The notes under the pieces: model-generated
Told to the model about the DNA's origin: nothing
The model's input: the letters and a program-made list of their open reading frames with translations, nothing else
Databases searched by the model: none
Translations under genes and position numbers: made by a program
Shown here: one piece after another, positions 52,464-63,744 of the stretch
Numbering within the stretch: the first letter of the stretch is position 1
Layout: every line of letters starts with the position of its first letter
Assembly (NCBI GenBank): GCA_963761475.1
Contig: CAVXGT010000019.1
Location: forward strand, 372,001 to 436,000
Length of the DNA stretch: 64,000 nt
Direction of reading: 5' to 3'
DNA from: Ga0077555 sp963761475
GTDB taxonomy: Bacteria > Pseudomonadota > Alphaproteobacteria > Rhizobiales > Hyphomicrobiaceae

Positions 52464-53162
52464 ATGGCTCGGCTCACGCATTTCAAGCTTTGCGCGTTCT
52501 CGCGATCGATCCGTTTGGCGCTCGACGAACTCGATATCGAAGTCGAGCTCGTGGAGGAGTTGCCTTGGGCGTGGCGACCGGCGTTCCTGGCCCTCAATCC
52601 GGCCGGCGATCTGCCGGTGCTGGAGCTCGGCGACGGCCTGGTGGTCTCTGGCGCCTACGCCATTTCGGAGTACCTCGGGGAGATGGTGCACCGGTCGCCG
52701 CCTGATGAGCGGCCGTTCGACCTCTTTCCTGGCACGGACGAGGATCGCGCCGAGGTGCGGCGGCTGATCGACTGGTTCCATCGCAAATTCCAAGCGGAAT
52801 GCAGTGGGGAGATGCTGCGCGAGCGGGTTGAGGTGCGGCTGCGGCCAGAGTTGGCGCGCAAGTCACCAGACCTTGAGATGCTGCGGGCATTGAGGGCCAA
52901 TCTGCGTTATCATATGAGTTACATCGCCTATCTGGCCGATCAGCGACGGTGGCTGGCGGGCGACGACATGAGCTTTGCCGACCTGGCGGCGGCGGCGCAT
53001 CTGTCGTGTCTCGATTATCTGGACGAGGTGCCATGGGACGCCTACCCGGGCGCACGCGACTGGTATGTGCGGGTGAAATCGCGACCGAGCTTCCGGTCGC
53101 TGTTGGCCGATCGCGTCGCTGGCGTGGTGCCGCCGATGCACTATGCCAACCTGGATTTTTGA
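52464..53162 (+). CDS. Glutathione S-transferase family protein
   Basis: A 232-residue two-domain GST. The thioredoxin-like N-domain has LTHFKLCAFSRSIRLALDEL, with the Ser of the CAFS segment near the glutathione site, the cis-Pro in GDLPVLEL, and VSGAYAISEYLGE. The all-helical C-domain ends with LAGDDMSFADLAAAAHLSCLDYL, carrying the N-capping Asp. Close relatives sit between uppP and queG in many rhizobial genomes. The substrate is unknown. Confidence 0.92.
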   Translation: MARLTHFKLCAFSRSIRLALDELDIEVELVEELPWAWRPAFLALNPAGDLPVLELGDGLVVSGAYAISEYLGEMVHRSPPDERPFDLFPGTDEDRAEVRRLIDWFHRKFQAECSGEMLRERVEVRLRPELARKSPDLEMLRALRANLRYHMSYIAYLADQRRWLAGDDMSFADLAAAAHLSCLDYLDEVPWDAYPGARDWYVRVKSRPSFRSLLADRVAGVVPPMHYANLDF

Positions 53163-53211
53163 CGCCGGGGTCCGGTAACGGACCTGGGGCGGGCGAGCTT
53201 GGCGGCTCGGC

Positions 53212-54342
53212 ATGATGGCTGACATTGCCGATCGGGTGCGCGCGGCAGCGCGCGATGTCGGTTTCGATGCTGTTGGCATCGGGCGACTCGGTGATATCGG
53301 CGCTGCACCTGGCCACGCGCTCGACCAATTTCTCGCGTGTGGCTTTCATGGCGATATGGACTGGATGGAGCGCCATGCGGATCGGCGGCGCCATCCCCAG
53401 GCGCTGTGGGCGGAAGCTCAAACCGCGATCGTATGCGGGCTCAGCTACGCGCCTGGGCACGATCCGCTGGAGGCGCTCGAGGACCCGCTGCGGGGCGCGG
53501 TCTCGGTCTATGCCAAGGGCAAGGACTATCACGACCTGGTCAAGGGTCGGCTGAGGCAGGTCGCGCGCGCGGTGCAAGGCCTCACCGAAGGCGCCGAGGT
53601 CAAGATCTTCGTCGACACCGCGCCGCTTATGGAAAAGCCGCTCGGCCAGCTGGCCGGGATCGGCTGGCAGGGGCGGCACACCAACATGGTCTCTCAGGCT
53701 TTCGGTTCTTGGTTGCTGCTCGGGGTGGTGCTGTCGGCTGCCGCGATCGAGCCGGACCCGCCGCATGCCGACAGGTGCGGGTCGTGTCGGCGTTGCCTCG
53801 ACGTCTGCCCGACGCAAGCGTTTCCCGAGCCCTACCGGCTCGATGCCCGGCGTTGCATCGCCTACCTCACAATCGAGCACAAAGGGCCGATCCCGCGGGA
53901 GCTGCGGCCCGCCATCGCCAACCGGGTATTTGGCTGCGACGATTGCCTCGCCGTTTGCCCGTGGAACAAGTTTGCTTCCATCACCCGCGAGCAGCGCCTG
54001 CTTGCTCGACCGGAGACCGACAACCCGCCACTTGCAACGCTACTGCAACTCGACGATGCCGCCTTCCGCCAGCGGTTTGCCGGTACGCCGGTGAAGCGGA
54101 CGGGGCGGGACCGGTTCGTGCGCAATGTGTTGATTGCGGCAGGAAATGCGGAAGACGTGGGTCTGTTGGCGTTGATCGAGCCGCTGCTGGAGGACGCTTC
54201 ACCTTTGGTGCGGGGGGCAGCGGTGTGGGCGCTGGCGCGGATCGGGGGACGGGAAGCTGTCGAGGCGGCCGCGCGGCGGCTCAGGGGGCGCGAGACCTCG
54301 GGCGACGTCGAGGCGGAGTGGAAGGCGGAGCTCGATGCATGA
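53212..54342 (+). CDS. queG: Epoxyqueuosine reductase QueG
   Basis: A 376-residue cobalamin-dependent iron-sulfur enzyme performing the last step of queuosine synthesis on tRNA. Two [4Fe-4S] ferredoxin-like clusters are visible: CGSCRRCLDVCPTQAF and CDDCLAVCPWNKF (with the fourth cysteine in each). DAVGIGRL and VDTAPLMEKPLGQLAGIGWQG are family marks. The C-terminus (about 310-376) is a short HEAT-like region. Start at the first of two adjacent ATGs. The stop overlaps the next gene by ATGA. Confidence 0.96.
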   Translation: MMADIADRVRAAARDVGFDAVGIGRLGDIGAAPGHALDQFLACGFHGDMDWMERHADRRRHPQALWAEAQTAIVCGLSYAPGHDPLEALEDPLRGAVSVYAKGKDYHDLVKGRLRQVARAVQGLTEGAEVKIFVDTAPLMEKPLGQLAGIGWQGRHTNMVSQAFGSWLLLGVVLSAAAIEPDPPHADRCGSCRRCLDVCPTQAFPEPYRLDARRCIAYLTIEHKGPIPRELRPAIANRVFGCDDCLAVCPWNKFASITREQRLLARPETDNPPLATLLQLDDAAFRQRFAGTPVKRTGRDRFVRNVLIAAGNAEDVGLLALIEPLLEDASPLVRGAAVWALARIGGREAVEAAARRLRGRETSGDVEAEWKAELDA

Positions 54343-55235
54343 CATATGAGGCCTCTAACGGGTCGGTGCGCAGGCTGCTCTGTGTGGGCTTCGGCTACAG
54401 CGCGCGCGCTCTAGCGGGCCGTCTCAGGGCGCAAGGTTTTGGTGTGTGCGGGACGTCGCGATCGCAAGCGGATGTCGCTGCCTTACGGACGGCGGGGATC
54501 GAGGCCGTGGCTTTCGATGCTGCTCGGCCCTCGGGCGAACTTGTCGCCGAGGTGGCGCGGGCGAGCCACGTGTTGGTCTCCGTGCCGCCGGGCGAAGACG
54601 GCGATGGGCTGCTACGTCATCACGGTGACGCGCTGGTCCGGGCGCCGCATCTGAGATGGCTGGGCTATCTCTCTACGGTTGGCGTCTATGGGAACCGCGG
54701 CGGCGCGTGGGTCGATGAAGAGACGCCGATTGCACCGGCAAGCCAGCGCAGTGTTTGGCGCGCGGCTGCCGAGGCGCAATGGCTGGCGTTCGGCGGCACA
54801 CACGGGCGGCGCGTTGAAGTGTTCAGGCTCGCCGGCATCTATGGGCCGGGGCGCAGTCCGCTCGAAGCCTTGAAGGCGGGGACGGCGCGGCGGATCGTCA
54901 AGCCTGGGCAAGTGTTCAATCGCATCCATGTCGACGACATCGCGGCGGTACTTGCGGCTGCAATCGATGGACCGCCGCGCCATCAGCTCTACAATGTGGC
55001 CGACGACGAGCCTGCCGCCTCGCACGAGGTGGTCACATTCGCAGCCGGGTTGCTCGGTGTCGCGCCGCCGCCGCTACAGACGTTCGCGCAAGCGTCGCTG
55101 TCACCGATGGCGCGCAGTTTCTACAGCGAATGCAAACGCGTGGATAATGCACGGCTCAAGGCGGCGCTGGGAGTGAAGCTCGCGTATCCAACTTATCGGG
55201 AAGGGCTCGCGGCTGTTCTCGCCCAGATGAATTGA
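54339..55235 (+). CDS. NAD(P)-dependent epimerase/SDR family protein
   Basis: A 298-residue atypical short-chain dehydrogenase. The nucleotide motif is LLCVGFGYSARALAGRL (GxGxxxxxL), followed by VLVSVPPGEDGD and the active-site-like LGYLSTVGVYGNRGG, where Tyr replaces part of the usual YxxxK. FRLAGIYGPGRSPLEALK and FNRIHVDDIAAVLAAAI are typical of the YeeZ-like group. Translationally coupled to queG, as in related genomes; its reaction is unknown. Confidence 0.9.
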   Translation: MTYEASNGSVRRLLCVGFGYSARALAGRLRAQGFGVCGTSRSQADVAALRTAGIEAVAFDAARPSGELVAEVARASHVLVSVPPGEDGDGLLRHHGDALVRAPHLRWLGYLSTVGVYGNRGGAWVDEETPIAPASQRSVWRAAAEAQWLAFGGTHGRRVEVFRLAGIYGPGRSPLEALKAGTARRIVKPGQVFNRIHVDDIAAVLAAAIDGPPRHQLYNVADDEPAASHEVVTFAAGLLGVAPPPLQTFAQASLSPMARSFYSECKRVDNARLKAALGVKLAYPTYREGLAAVLAQMN

Positions 55236-55362
55236 GGCAGCATTCACACAGCATTCACCAAATTTCCGCGTTGGCGCCCCATTTTCAACGGAGGATCTGG
55301 TCTGCAAGGCGCAGGACTCGTCGACGACGTGGGCCGGGCGCCAAGGGCGAGGGAGGCGGGCG

Positions 55363-56805
55363 ATGCGCGCGGGCATTGGGCGCAAGAGCCAAATATTCAT
55401 CGGGGCCGTGTTTTCGTGTGCAATCGGTTTTGTTCAACCGGTCATAGCCGACGGTGACGATGCGGCGCGGGCGATCGCTGAGCGGTTTGCGCAGCCGGCC
55501 AAGTCTTCGAAATCCAAGGCAGCAAAGTCGCGCGCGGCGGAGAGCACCGCTATTTCCGACGCCGAGGATCAGCGTCTGCTCGAAGAGGTCGACATGCTCG
55601 AGCGGGCGCGTGCGGAAGCCGAAGCGCGGCGTGCGGCGCAGATGGAGGCCGGTGCCGATCGGGGCGGTGCTTTCAAAGCGGAAACGGAGCGCGATCACCA
55701 CGAGGCACAGGCGGAAGCCCGTCGTCTGGCCGAGGAGCAGCGTAAGGCGGACGACGCCCGTCGTCTGGCCGAGGAACAGCGTAAAGCGGACGACGCCCGT
55801 CGTCTGGCCGAGGAACAGCGTAAGGCGGACGACGCCCGTCGTCTGGCCGAGGAGCAGCGTAAGGCGGACGACGCCCGTCGTCTGGCCGAGGAGCAGCGTA
55901 AGGCGGACGACGCCCGTCGTCTGGCCGAGGAGCAGCGTAAGGCGGACGACGCCCGTCGTCTGGCCGAGGAGCAACGCAAGGCGGACGACGCCCGTCGGCT
56001 TGCCGAGCAGAAACGCGCGGCCGAAGCGGCGCGATTGTCGGCTTTGGAAGCGCAGCGGGAGGCCGATGCGGACCGTTTGACGCGGGAACTCGAAACGGCG
56101 CGTCTGGCCCGTCAGGCGCTGGGCGAGGGGGGAACTGGCGGCGGCGGCGATGATGCCGGGCGGCGCGTTTCGCTTGATGGTGGGCGGTTTGCGCCTCTCC
56201 GCGATGGCGCTCCCACTCGCGAGGCTCACAGCCGTGACTCGCCGTCAGACCGGCCCGAACACGATTTCGACGCGCGGCCCAGCACGACGGCCACGCGGGT
56301 TACGGTGTTGCTGCACATGGAGCCTGGCAACTACGGCATCCGGCGCAATAACAAGAGCGCGGATCCTCTGCTGTGCCAGGAGTGGGAGTGTTTCGTCAGC
56401 CGGGGCGCTGGAGATCCCGCGCAATCCATGCGTCGCCGACGGGCGTTCGGCATCGGTCGCACGCTGGGGGCTCGTGCCGGGGCCTGCGCCAACGCGCTCG
56501 GCTGTGTTTTCCGCGGCGTCGAGCTCGGCTCCTATCCGGCCGTGCTGCAACCGGTCGACATGCATGTGTTTCGACACGACAAGCGTGAACCGATGGTGGT
56601 GCGGGAGACCTCGGCCTGCCGGCTATGGCGTGGCGAGTTGCAATGCGAGCACGCCTTCGAAGGCCCGGGATATGTGATGTGGGTCGTGCCGGAGGAGATG
56701 GCGGAGAAGGCGGGCAGCCAGGCTCTTCAGGCCGCGGTCGATCTCGGCCTTCGGGCGCCTCAGAGCGTGCGGGCGATGCCGGCTGCCTACCGGCGCGAGC
56801 GCTGA
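55363..56805 (+). CDS. Secreted coiled-coil protein with a 13-residue tandem repeat
   Basis: A 480-residue protein of unknown function. A signal peptide (GRKSQIFIGAVFSCAIGF, cleavage near VIADG) is followed by a charged, helical region. Residues 119-209 are seven copies of ARRLAEEQRKADD plus a decayed eighth, a long Arg/Glu/Ala alpha-helix. The C-terminal ~175 residues look globular with several cysteines (LLCQEWECFVSRG, ARAGACANALGCVFRG, ETSACRLWRGELQC), probably disulfide-bonded in the periplasm. A GGGAGG ribosome site precedes the ATG. The C-terminal domain should define the family. Convergent with the HisD-family gene. Confidence 0.85.
   Translation: MRAGIGRKSQIFIGAVFSCAIGFVQPVIADGDDAARAIAERFAQPAKSSKSKAAKSRAAESTAISDAEDQRLLEEVDMLERARAEAEARRAAQMEAGADRGGAFKAETERDHHEAQAEARRLAEEQRKADDARRLAEEQRKADDARRLAEEQRKADDARRLAEEQRKADDARRLAEEQRKADDARRLAEEQRKADDARRLAEEQRKADDARRLAEQKRAAEAARLSALEAQREADADRLTRELETARLARQALGEGGTGGGGDDAGRRVSLDGGRFAPLRDGAPTREAHSRDSPSDRPEHDFDARPSTTATRVTVLLHMEPGNYGIRRNNKSADPLLCQEWECFVSRGAGDPAQSMRRRRAFGIGRTLGARAGACANALGCVFRGVELGSYPAVLQPVDMHVFRHDKREPMVVRETSACRLWRGELQCEHAFEGPGYVMWVVPEEMAEKAGSQALQAAVDLGLRAPQSVRAMPAAYRRER
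55717..56028 (+). repeat. 39-bp tandem repeat, seven copies plus one decayed
   Basis: The unit begins GCCCGTCGTCTGGCCGAGGA and is 39 bases. Copies at 55717, 55756, 55795, 55834, 55873, 55912 and 55951 differ at only a few third positions; the unit at 55990 has diverged. Near identity at DNA level implies recent expansion or active slippage, so copy number may vary between isolates. Confidence 0.95.
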
Positions 56806-56843
56806 GCGACCGTCGTCAGGTCGCTCGCCTCGCTTGTTGATCC

Positions 56844-58121
56844 TCAGTTGGCGCCTTCATAGCGCTTCTCGCGGACCTCGCCCGTGATGGCGTGGCCGAT
56901 CATGCCCTCTTCGCGGCAGACGCGGGCGATAACCGGGGCGATCTCGCGAGAAGCGCGCCGGGTCAGTCGCTCGTAGGTGACGATCTTGGTGAACTTGTGC
57001 ACGGAGAGGCCGCCGGTGTAGCGCGCGGAACGGCCGGTCGGCAGCGTATGGTTGGTGCCGACGCCCTTGTCGCCATAGGCGACCGTCGAGGGCTCGCCAA
57101 CGAACAGCGAGCCGTAGCTCTTGAGGTTCTCCAGATAGTAGTCGTCGCGACCGGTCTGGATTTCCAGATGCTCGGGGGCGTAGGCGTCAGAGACCTCGAT
57201 GGCCTCATCGTCGCTGTCGACGACGATCACCTCGCCGAGATCGGCCCAGGCCTTGCCGGCGTTATCGCGGGTCGGAAGGTCGACGAGCTGGCGCTCGACC
57301 TCCTTGATCACGGCCTCGCCGAGCCGGCGCGATGTGGTCACCAGCCAGGCCGGGCTGTCGGGGCCGTGCTCGGCCTGTCCCAGCAGGTCGGTGGCGACGA
57401 TGGCGGGGTCTGCGGTGTCGTCGGCGATGATCAGGATCTCGGTCGGACCGGCCAGCAGGTCGATGCCGGCGGTGCCGAAGAGCTGGCGCTTGGCTTCGGC
57501 AACATAGGGGTTGCCGGGGCCTGTAATCAGGTCCGCCTTGCGCATGCCGACGAGGCCCATGGCCATCGCGGCCAGCGCCTGGGCGCCGCCCAGCGTGTAG
57601 ATCTCGTCGGCGCCGGAGCGGTGCAGCGCGTAGAGCGTCTGCGGGTAGATGCCATCGGCACCGCGGGGCGGCGCGCAGCCCGTGATGTGGCCGACGCCTG
57701 CCACTTTTGCAGTGCCGACGCTCATGATGGCGGCTGAAATCAACGGATACTTGCCGCCCGGGATATAGCAGCCGACATTCTCGATCGGGATCAACTTCTG
57801 GCCGAGAACGGCGCCGGGATAAAGCTCGATCTCGAACGCCTGGATGCTCTCCTGTTGGCGTTTGGCGAAGTCCTGCACGTTCTTCAGGCAAATCTCGAAG
57901 TCCTCCTTGAAGACCTTCGAGAGCGTTTTCGATTTGGCCTCGAGCTCGGCTGTATCGACGCGGAATGCGCCCTCCCATTTGTCGAGGTCGCGGGCATAGC
58001 GGCGGATGGCGTCGTCGCCGTTGGTTGAGATGTCGGCCAGCATGCGCCTGACCGTATCTTCGACCTCGGCCCGGCGCTTGGCGGCCGTGATTGCGGGTTT
58101 CTTGAGATGCAGCCGTGCCAC
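56844..58121 (-). CDS. Histidinol-dehydrogenase family oxidoreductase (HpsN-like)
   Basis: A 425-residue zinc and NAD enzyme of the HisD family. Motifs are GCYIPGGKYPLISAAIMSVGTAKVAGV, LGGAQALAAMAMGL, GPGNPYVAEAKRQLFG, the zinc-region GQAEHGPDSPAWL and EHLEIQ. It is not in a his operon. Segments such as KLIPIENVGCYIPGG and TYERLTRRASREIAPV resemble the sulfopropanediol dehydrogenase (HpsN) branch more than biosynthetic HisD. So a secondary-alcohol or sulfonate dehydrogenase role is likely. A short hairpin (AGCGACC/GGTCGCT) lies at its 3' end, between it and the convergent gene. Confidence 0.88.
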   Translation of the reverse strand: MARLHLKKPAITAAKRRAEVEDTVRRMLADISTNGDDAIRRYARDLDKWEGAFRVDTAELEAKSKTLSKVFKEDFEICLKNVQDFAKRQQESIQAFEIELYPGAVLGQKLIPIENVGCYIPGGKYPLISAAIMSVGTAKVAGVGHITGCAPPRGADGIYPQTLYALHRSGADEIYTLGGAQALAAMAMGLVGMRKADLITGPGNPYVAEAKRQLFGTAGIDLLAGPTEILIIADDTADPAIVATDLLGQAEHGPDSPAWLVTTSRRLGEAVIKEVERQLVDLPTRDNAGKAWADLGEVIVVDSDDEAIEVSDAYAPEHLEIQTGRDDYYLENLKSYGSLFVGEPSTVAYGDKGVGTNHTLPTGRSARYTGGLSVHKFTKIVTYERLTRRASREIAPVIARVCREEGMIGHAITGEVREKRYEGAN

Positions 58122-58245
58122 CGCTGATGCCTCCGAGCCTGGTTGGTTTGGCCGCGACCGTAGGGTTGGGCCCGGGCCGGGTCAAGGCAGCAGCAGAGGG
58201 GTGGTGAGCACGGTTGCGCCCTACAGGCAAGCTCGCTGATCGACC

Positions 58246-58707
58246 TCAGCCTGCCGGCAGGGCGGACGCCATCAGTTCGGGTGGGATACCCTCGGCTTCC
58301 GCATTGTCGAAGTTCAGCTCGACCTTGACGCCATTGGGATCCATCAGAAACAGCTGGAACAAGCCGTGAGCGTCGACTTGGCGGCGGGTATACGACACGC
58401 CCTTGTCGGAGAGGTGCTGCATCATGTCCTTCAGGCCCGTCGCGCGGAAGGCGACGTGATCGATGACGCCACTGCCTTCGGTGGCCGTCGACTGTTGGCC
58501 CAGATAGCGCATGCGGTTGTCGCTGACGTTGGCGCCGCCTTCGGTCAGGTGCAGGACGTCGTTGTCGCCGAGATAGAGCCAGGCGACGGGAAACTTGAAG
58601 TCGGGGTGGGGACCTTCGCGCAGGCCGAGAACATCGACGTACCACTTAACGGTGCCCTGGAGATCCGCGGTTTGGATCAGGAAGTGCTGGAGGTGATGGA
58701 GTGGCAT
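58246..58707 (-). CDS. VOC family dioxygenase/glyoxalase-like protein
   Basis: A 153-residue vicinal-oxygen-chelate protein. It opens MPLHHLQHFLIQTADLQGTV with the first metal-ligand His, followed by WYVDVLGLREGPHPDFKFPVAWL. VIDHVAFRATGLKDMMQHL is the second His strand, and LFLMDPNGVKVELNF supplies the last ligand Glu. That complete His-His-Glu pattern fits an extradiol-dioxygenase-like or glyoxalase-like enzyme. Start chosen at MPLHHL; upstream residues do not fit. It probably belongs with the HisD-like gene and hydrolase on the same strand. Confidence 0.9.
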   Translation of the reverse strand: MPLHHLQHFLIQTADLQGTVKWYVDVLGLREGPHPDFKFPVAWLYLGDNDVLHLTEGGANVSDNRMRYLGQQSTATEGSGVIDHVAFRATGLKDMMQHLSDKGVSYTRRQVDAHGLFQLFLMDPNGVKVELNFDNAEAEGIPPELMASALPAG

Positions 58708-58818
58708 GGTTGAAGGTCTCCGTCTGTGCGTTTGTCGGCTATGAATTGCCTTTTTGGATCGTTCATTTGGCCGGCCATGTGCCGGGGCAGGCATCAATGC
58801 GGTGCAGACGGTAACGGT

Positions 58819-59634
58819 CTAGCCGCGCTGGTGCTCCCATTTGTCGATGTGCTGGCGCAAGCGTGCGCCACATGCGGCGCCATGCGAGAGCGGCAGGCCA
58901 TGGCGGGCGCCGGGGAACATGGCAAGCTCGGAGCCTGGCACCAACTCGCTCAGCTCCACGGCCATGCGGGCGGTCACGAAGGGGCTGCGATCCGGCATCA
59001 GGATCAGCAGGGGGGCCTTCAGCCCTTTCACCTCCTCGGTGAGATCGGTCGCCGCCAGCAGTTCGCCGAGGCCGGCCGTCACGTGCGGGGGGGAGGCATC
59101 CTGCACGGTGCGGAACCAGGTTTCCTGCTGTGGGCTCAGCGCTCCCGGAGCAAATCGTTTCTGCATCATGTCGGCGCTCCAAGCCTTGACGCCCTGGCTC
59201 TCGAAGCCGGCCCGCCAGCCCGCGACATACTGGATGCCCAGGCCCTTGTAGGCGGCGTTCGAGATCGTGACGGTCGCGATGCGCTCGGGATGACGAAGGG
59301 CGGCCAGCAGGGCGACGGTGCCGCCGAACGATTCACCTACGACGTGCACGCGCTCTTCGCCCGCGGTGTCGATCACCTCCAGCAGATCAGCAAGGCAGCT
59401 CTCGAGGGTGAAGGTATGGTCAAGCGGAGGGACGACCGACTTGCCATAGCCGCGTGTGTCAAACCTGATACACCGATGCGCACTCACAACAGGGGGGAGC
59501 CAATCGGACCACAGATTGTGGTCTGTACCGATGCCATGGTGAAACACGATCGGCGCACGTCCTTTGGCCCAGGGTGCGACCAGATCGGTCTCAGCGTAGG
59601 CCAGTTTGTTGCGGGTGAAGTGCAGGGCGGTCAT
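58819..59634 (-). CDS. Alpha/beta hydrolase (3-oxoadipate enol-lactonase-like)
   Basis: A 271-residue alpha/beta-fold hydrolase. The oxyanion strand is IVFHHGIGTDHNLWSDWLP, the nucleophile elbow VVGESFGGTVALLAAL (Ser about residue 100), the acid in LILMPDRSPF and the base in GARHGLPLSH. The layout resembles PcaD-type lactonases. The ATG follows CGGGAG. With the VOC protein and HisD-like dehydrogenase it may form a small catabolic route whose substrate is imported by the adjacent, divergent ABC transporter. Confidence 0.9.
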   Translation of the reverse strand: MTALHFTRNKLAYAETDLVAPWAKGRAPIVFHHGIGTDHNLWSDWLPPVVSAHRCIRFDTRGYGKSVVPPLDHTFTLESCLADLLEVIDTAGEERVHVVGESFGGTVALLAALRHPERIATVTISNAAYKGLGIQYVAGWRAGFESQGVKAWSADMMQKRFAPGALSPQQETWFRTVQDASPPHVTAGLGELLAATDLTEEVKGLKAPLLILMPDRSPFVTARMAVELSELVPGSELAMFPGARHGLPLSHGAACGARLRQHIDKWEHQRG

Positions 59635-59947
59635 GACGTCTCCCGGAGCTTCGTTCAAGGGTGGCGATGCAAGTCTCAGTCTGGCCATTGCGGCAGGCAT
59701 GGCGGCGGCGCGTTGGCGGCTCGGTTTTCACCATAGGCGCAATTGGCCGGTGGAGGCGAGACCGGCGACCTATGGCCGGGCGGCACCTGCATTTTCCGGC
59801 CGTCAGGAGGCGTGGAAATGGCAGCAATGATTGCCGCAGAGCTTGCTCCCGCCTATAAGTTTAGCTAGCAAAGCCGCACTGAGGCTGGACGAGCCGGGGC
59901 CAAGCGGCCACACAAAAAACCGGACGTCACAGGGAGGAGTAAGAATC
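59635..59947. other. Divergent intergenic region hydrolase/ABC transporter
   Basis: 313 bases with no gene. The right part carries the AGGGAGGAG ribosome site of the transporter ATPase. No operator was recognised. Confidence 0.5.
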
Positions 59948-62023
<2,076 letters not shown>

Positions 62024-62048
62024 TAAATCTAGTATCGCCCGAAACAAG

Positions 62049-62075
62049 AGCGCCCCGGATCCGGGGCGCTTTTTC
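62049..62075 (+). terminator. Hairpin with T run between the ATPase and binding-protein genes
   Basis: Perfect stem AGCGCCCCGG / CCGGGGCGCT with a 2-base gap, followed by TTTTC, ending 16 bases before the next ATG. It is a good intrinsic terminator inside the presumed operon and may lower or uncouple expression of the downstream genes. Confidence 0.8.
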
Positions 62076-62090
62076 GTGGAAGGAGGAAAC

Positions 62091-63674
62091 ATGCTCAAGC
62101 CGCTTGGATTGGCGGCTGTGTCGGTGCTCGGCCTGGTGGCCACTGCCGATATGGTCGCTGCGCAGACTCCCAAAAAAGGTGGCATTCTGCAATTCGCCGT
62201 GGTCGCGGAACCGCCAACGACCGACTGTCACGGCACTGGCACCTTTGCCATGGTGCATCCCGTCGCTCCGCAGTACTCGACACTGCTGAAGTTCGTCGGG
62301 GCGCACGACAACCTCAAAATCGTCGGTGATCTCGCCGAAAGCTGGGAGCAGGCCAAGGACGGCCTCACCTACACCTTCAAGCTCCGCAAGGGCGTGAAGT
62401 TCCACGACGGCTCGGACTTCACGGCGGCCGATATCAAGGCCACGTACGAGCGGATCGCCAATCCGAAGGATGGCGTCATCTCCTTCCGCAAGGCCGTGCA
62501 CGGCGATATCGGTGAGATCCTGACGCCGGACCCCTTCACCGTCGTCTTCAAGATGAAGAAGCCCAATGCCTCGATGGAGTTGCATTTCGCTTCGCCCTTC
62601 AACTGCGTCTACTCCGCTGCCAAACTCGCCAAGGATCCGCGCTATCCTGAGAAGGAAGTCATGGGCACCGGCGCCTTCCAGTTCGTCGAGCACGTTAAGG
62701 GCTCGCATTGGATCGCCAAGCGCTTCGACGGCTACTGGCAGAAGGACAGGCCCTACCTCGACGGCTACAAGGCCTTTTTCGTCAAATCGGCGGGTGTGGT
62801 GCCGGGCATGCGGGGCGGCCAGTTTGATGCCGAATTCCGTGGCCGCACTCCTGCCGAGCGCGATCAGCTCGTCGCCGCCATGAAGGACCAGGTCACGGTT
62901 ATGGAGGGCCCCTGGATCACCAACATCCTGATCACCTTCAATACCGAGAAGAAGCCGTTCGACGATGTGCGGGTGCGGCGTGCCCTCACGCTTGCGATCG
63001 ATCGGTGGGGAGGTGGCGACAGCCTCGGCAAGGTGACGCTCATCAAGGGTGTCGGCGGCGTTTTCCGCCCAGGTTCGCCCTGGGCGCTTCCCAATGCAGA
63101 GCTCGAGAAGCTGCCGGGCTTCGGTCGTGACATCAACAAGAGCCGCGAGGAGGCCATGCGCCTGCTCAAGGAAGCCGGTGTCGACAAACTCAAGGTCAAG
63201 CTCTTGAACCGAACGGTGGCGCAGCCGTTCACGCCCGCCGGCATCTATGTCATCGACCAGTGGCGGCGGATCGGGGTTGAGACCGAGCATGTGCAGGTCG
63301 AAACCAAGCTCTGGTTCGATGGCATGGCCAACGGCACATTCGACGCGGCGGTGCAGAACATCTCCGACTTCGCCGATGATCCCAACGCACAGTTCAACAC
63401 GCTGCTCTCCAAGAATGTGTCGTCGATCGCCTACTCTCGCCACACCGACCGAAAAATCGACGAGATGTACGATCTGCAGTCGCGCACGATCGATCCGGCA
63501 GCCCGGCTCAAAATCGTGAACGACCTCGAGCGCTACACGCACGAGGCCGCCTACAACGTTCCGCTGCTCTGGTATCAGCGGATCGTGGTCAACCATAAGA
63601 AGGTCAAGGGCTGGGAGTTGCCACCCTCCCACTTCGGTGGGCAGACGTTGACCGACGTCTGGCTCGATCAGTAA
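62091..63674 (+). CDS. ABC transporter substrate-binding protein, family 5
   Basis: A 527-residue periplasmic solute-binding protein (SBP_bac_5). The signal peptide is MLKPLGLAAVSVLGLVATAD with cleavage near VAAQT, and the mature start is TPKKGGILQFAVVAEPPT. Family marks are LAESWEQAKDGLTYTFKLRKGVKFHDG and FTAADIKATYERI, and later RVRRALTLAIDR. The mature protein has no lipobox cysteine, so it is soluble. AAGGAGG lies before the ATG. The ligand is a peptide-like or opine-like molecule, not further definable. Confidence 0.93.
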   Translation: MLKPLGLAAVSVLGLVATADMVAAQTPKKGGILQFAVVAEPPTTDCHGTGTFAMVHPVAPQYSTLLKFVGAHDNLKIVGDLAESWEQAKDGLTYTFKLRKGVKFHDGSDFTAADIKATYERIANPKDGVISFRKAVHGDIGEILTPDPFTVVFKMKKPNASMELHFASPFNCVYSAAKLAKDPRYPEKEVMGTGAFQFVEHVKGSHWIAKRFDGYWQKDRPYLDGYKAFFVKSAGVVPGMRGGQFDAEFRGRTPAERDQLVAAMKDQVTVMEGPWITNILITFNTEKKPFDDVRVRRALTLAIDRWGGGDSLGKVTLIKGVGGVFRPGSPWALPNAELEKLPGFGRDINKSREEAMRLLKEAGVDKLKVKLLNRTVAQPFTPAGIYVIDQWRRIGVETEHVQVETKLWFDGMANGTFDAAVQNISDFADDPNAQFNTLLSKNVSSIAYSRHTDRKIDEMYDLQSRTIDPAARLKIVNDLERYTHEAAYNVPLLWYQRIVVNHKKVKGWELPPSHFGGQTLTDVWLDQ

Positions 63675-63688
63675 ACCTCGCAACACTG

Positions 63689-63710
63689 CCGCCCTGCGCA
63701 GGCAGGGCGG
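63689..63710 (+). other. Hairpin between the two binding-protein genes
   Basis: CCGCCCTGC / GCAGGGCGG stem with a short loop. The following TGCCTTTC is a poor T run, so it may stabilise the upstream message rather than terminate. Confidence 0.45.
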
Positions 63711-63744
63711 TGCCTTTCACGACCATAACAACAAGGTTCAACAG

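Noticed and set aside
55717..56028. Tandem repeat as a possible CRISPR array
   Set aside because: Units are contiguous with no unique spacers, and they are in frame inside a coding gene; no cas genes are nearby.
55285..56229. Minus-strand frame with repeated LLLGQTTGVVRLTL units
   Set aside because: It is the antisense reading of the 39-bp repeat array; the plus strand has the ribosome site, signal peptide and a globular C-domain.
56844..58121. Assignment as biosynthetic histidinol dehydrogenase (hisD)
   Set aside because: No his genes are nearby and several segments fit the HpsN-like branch better; the family name only is kept.
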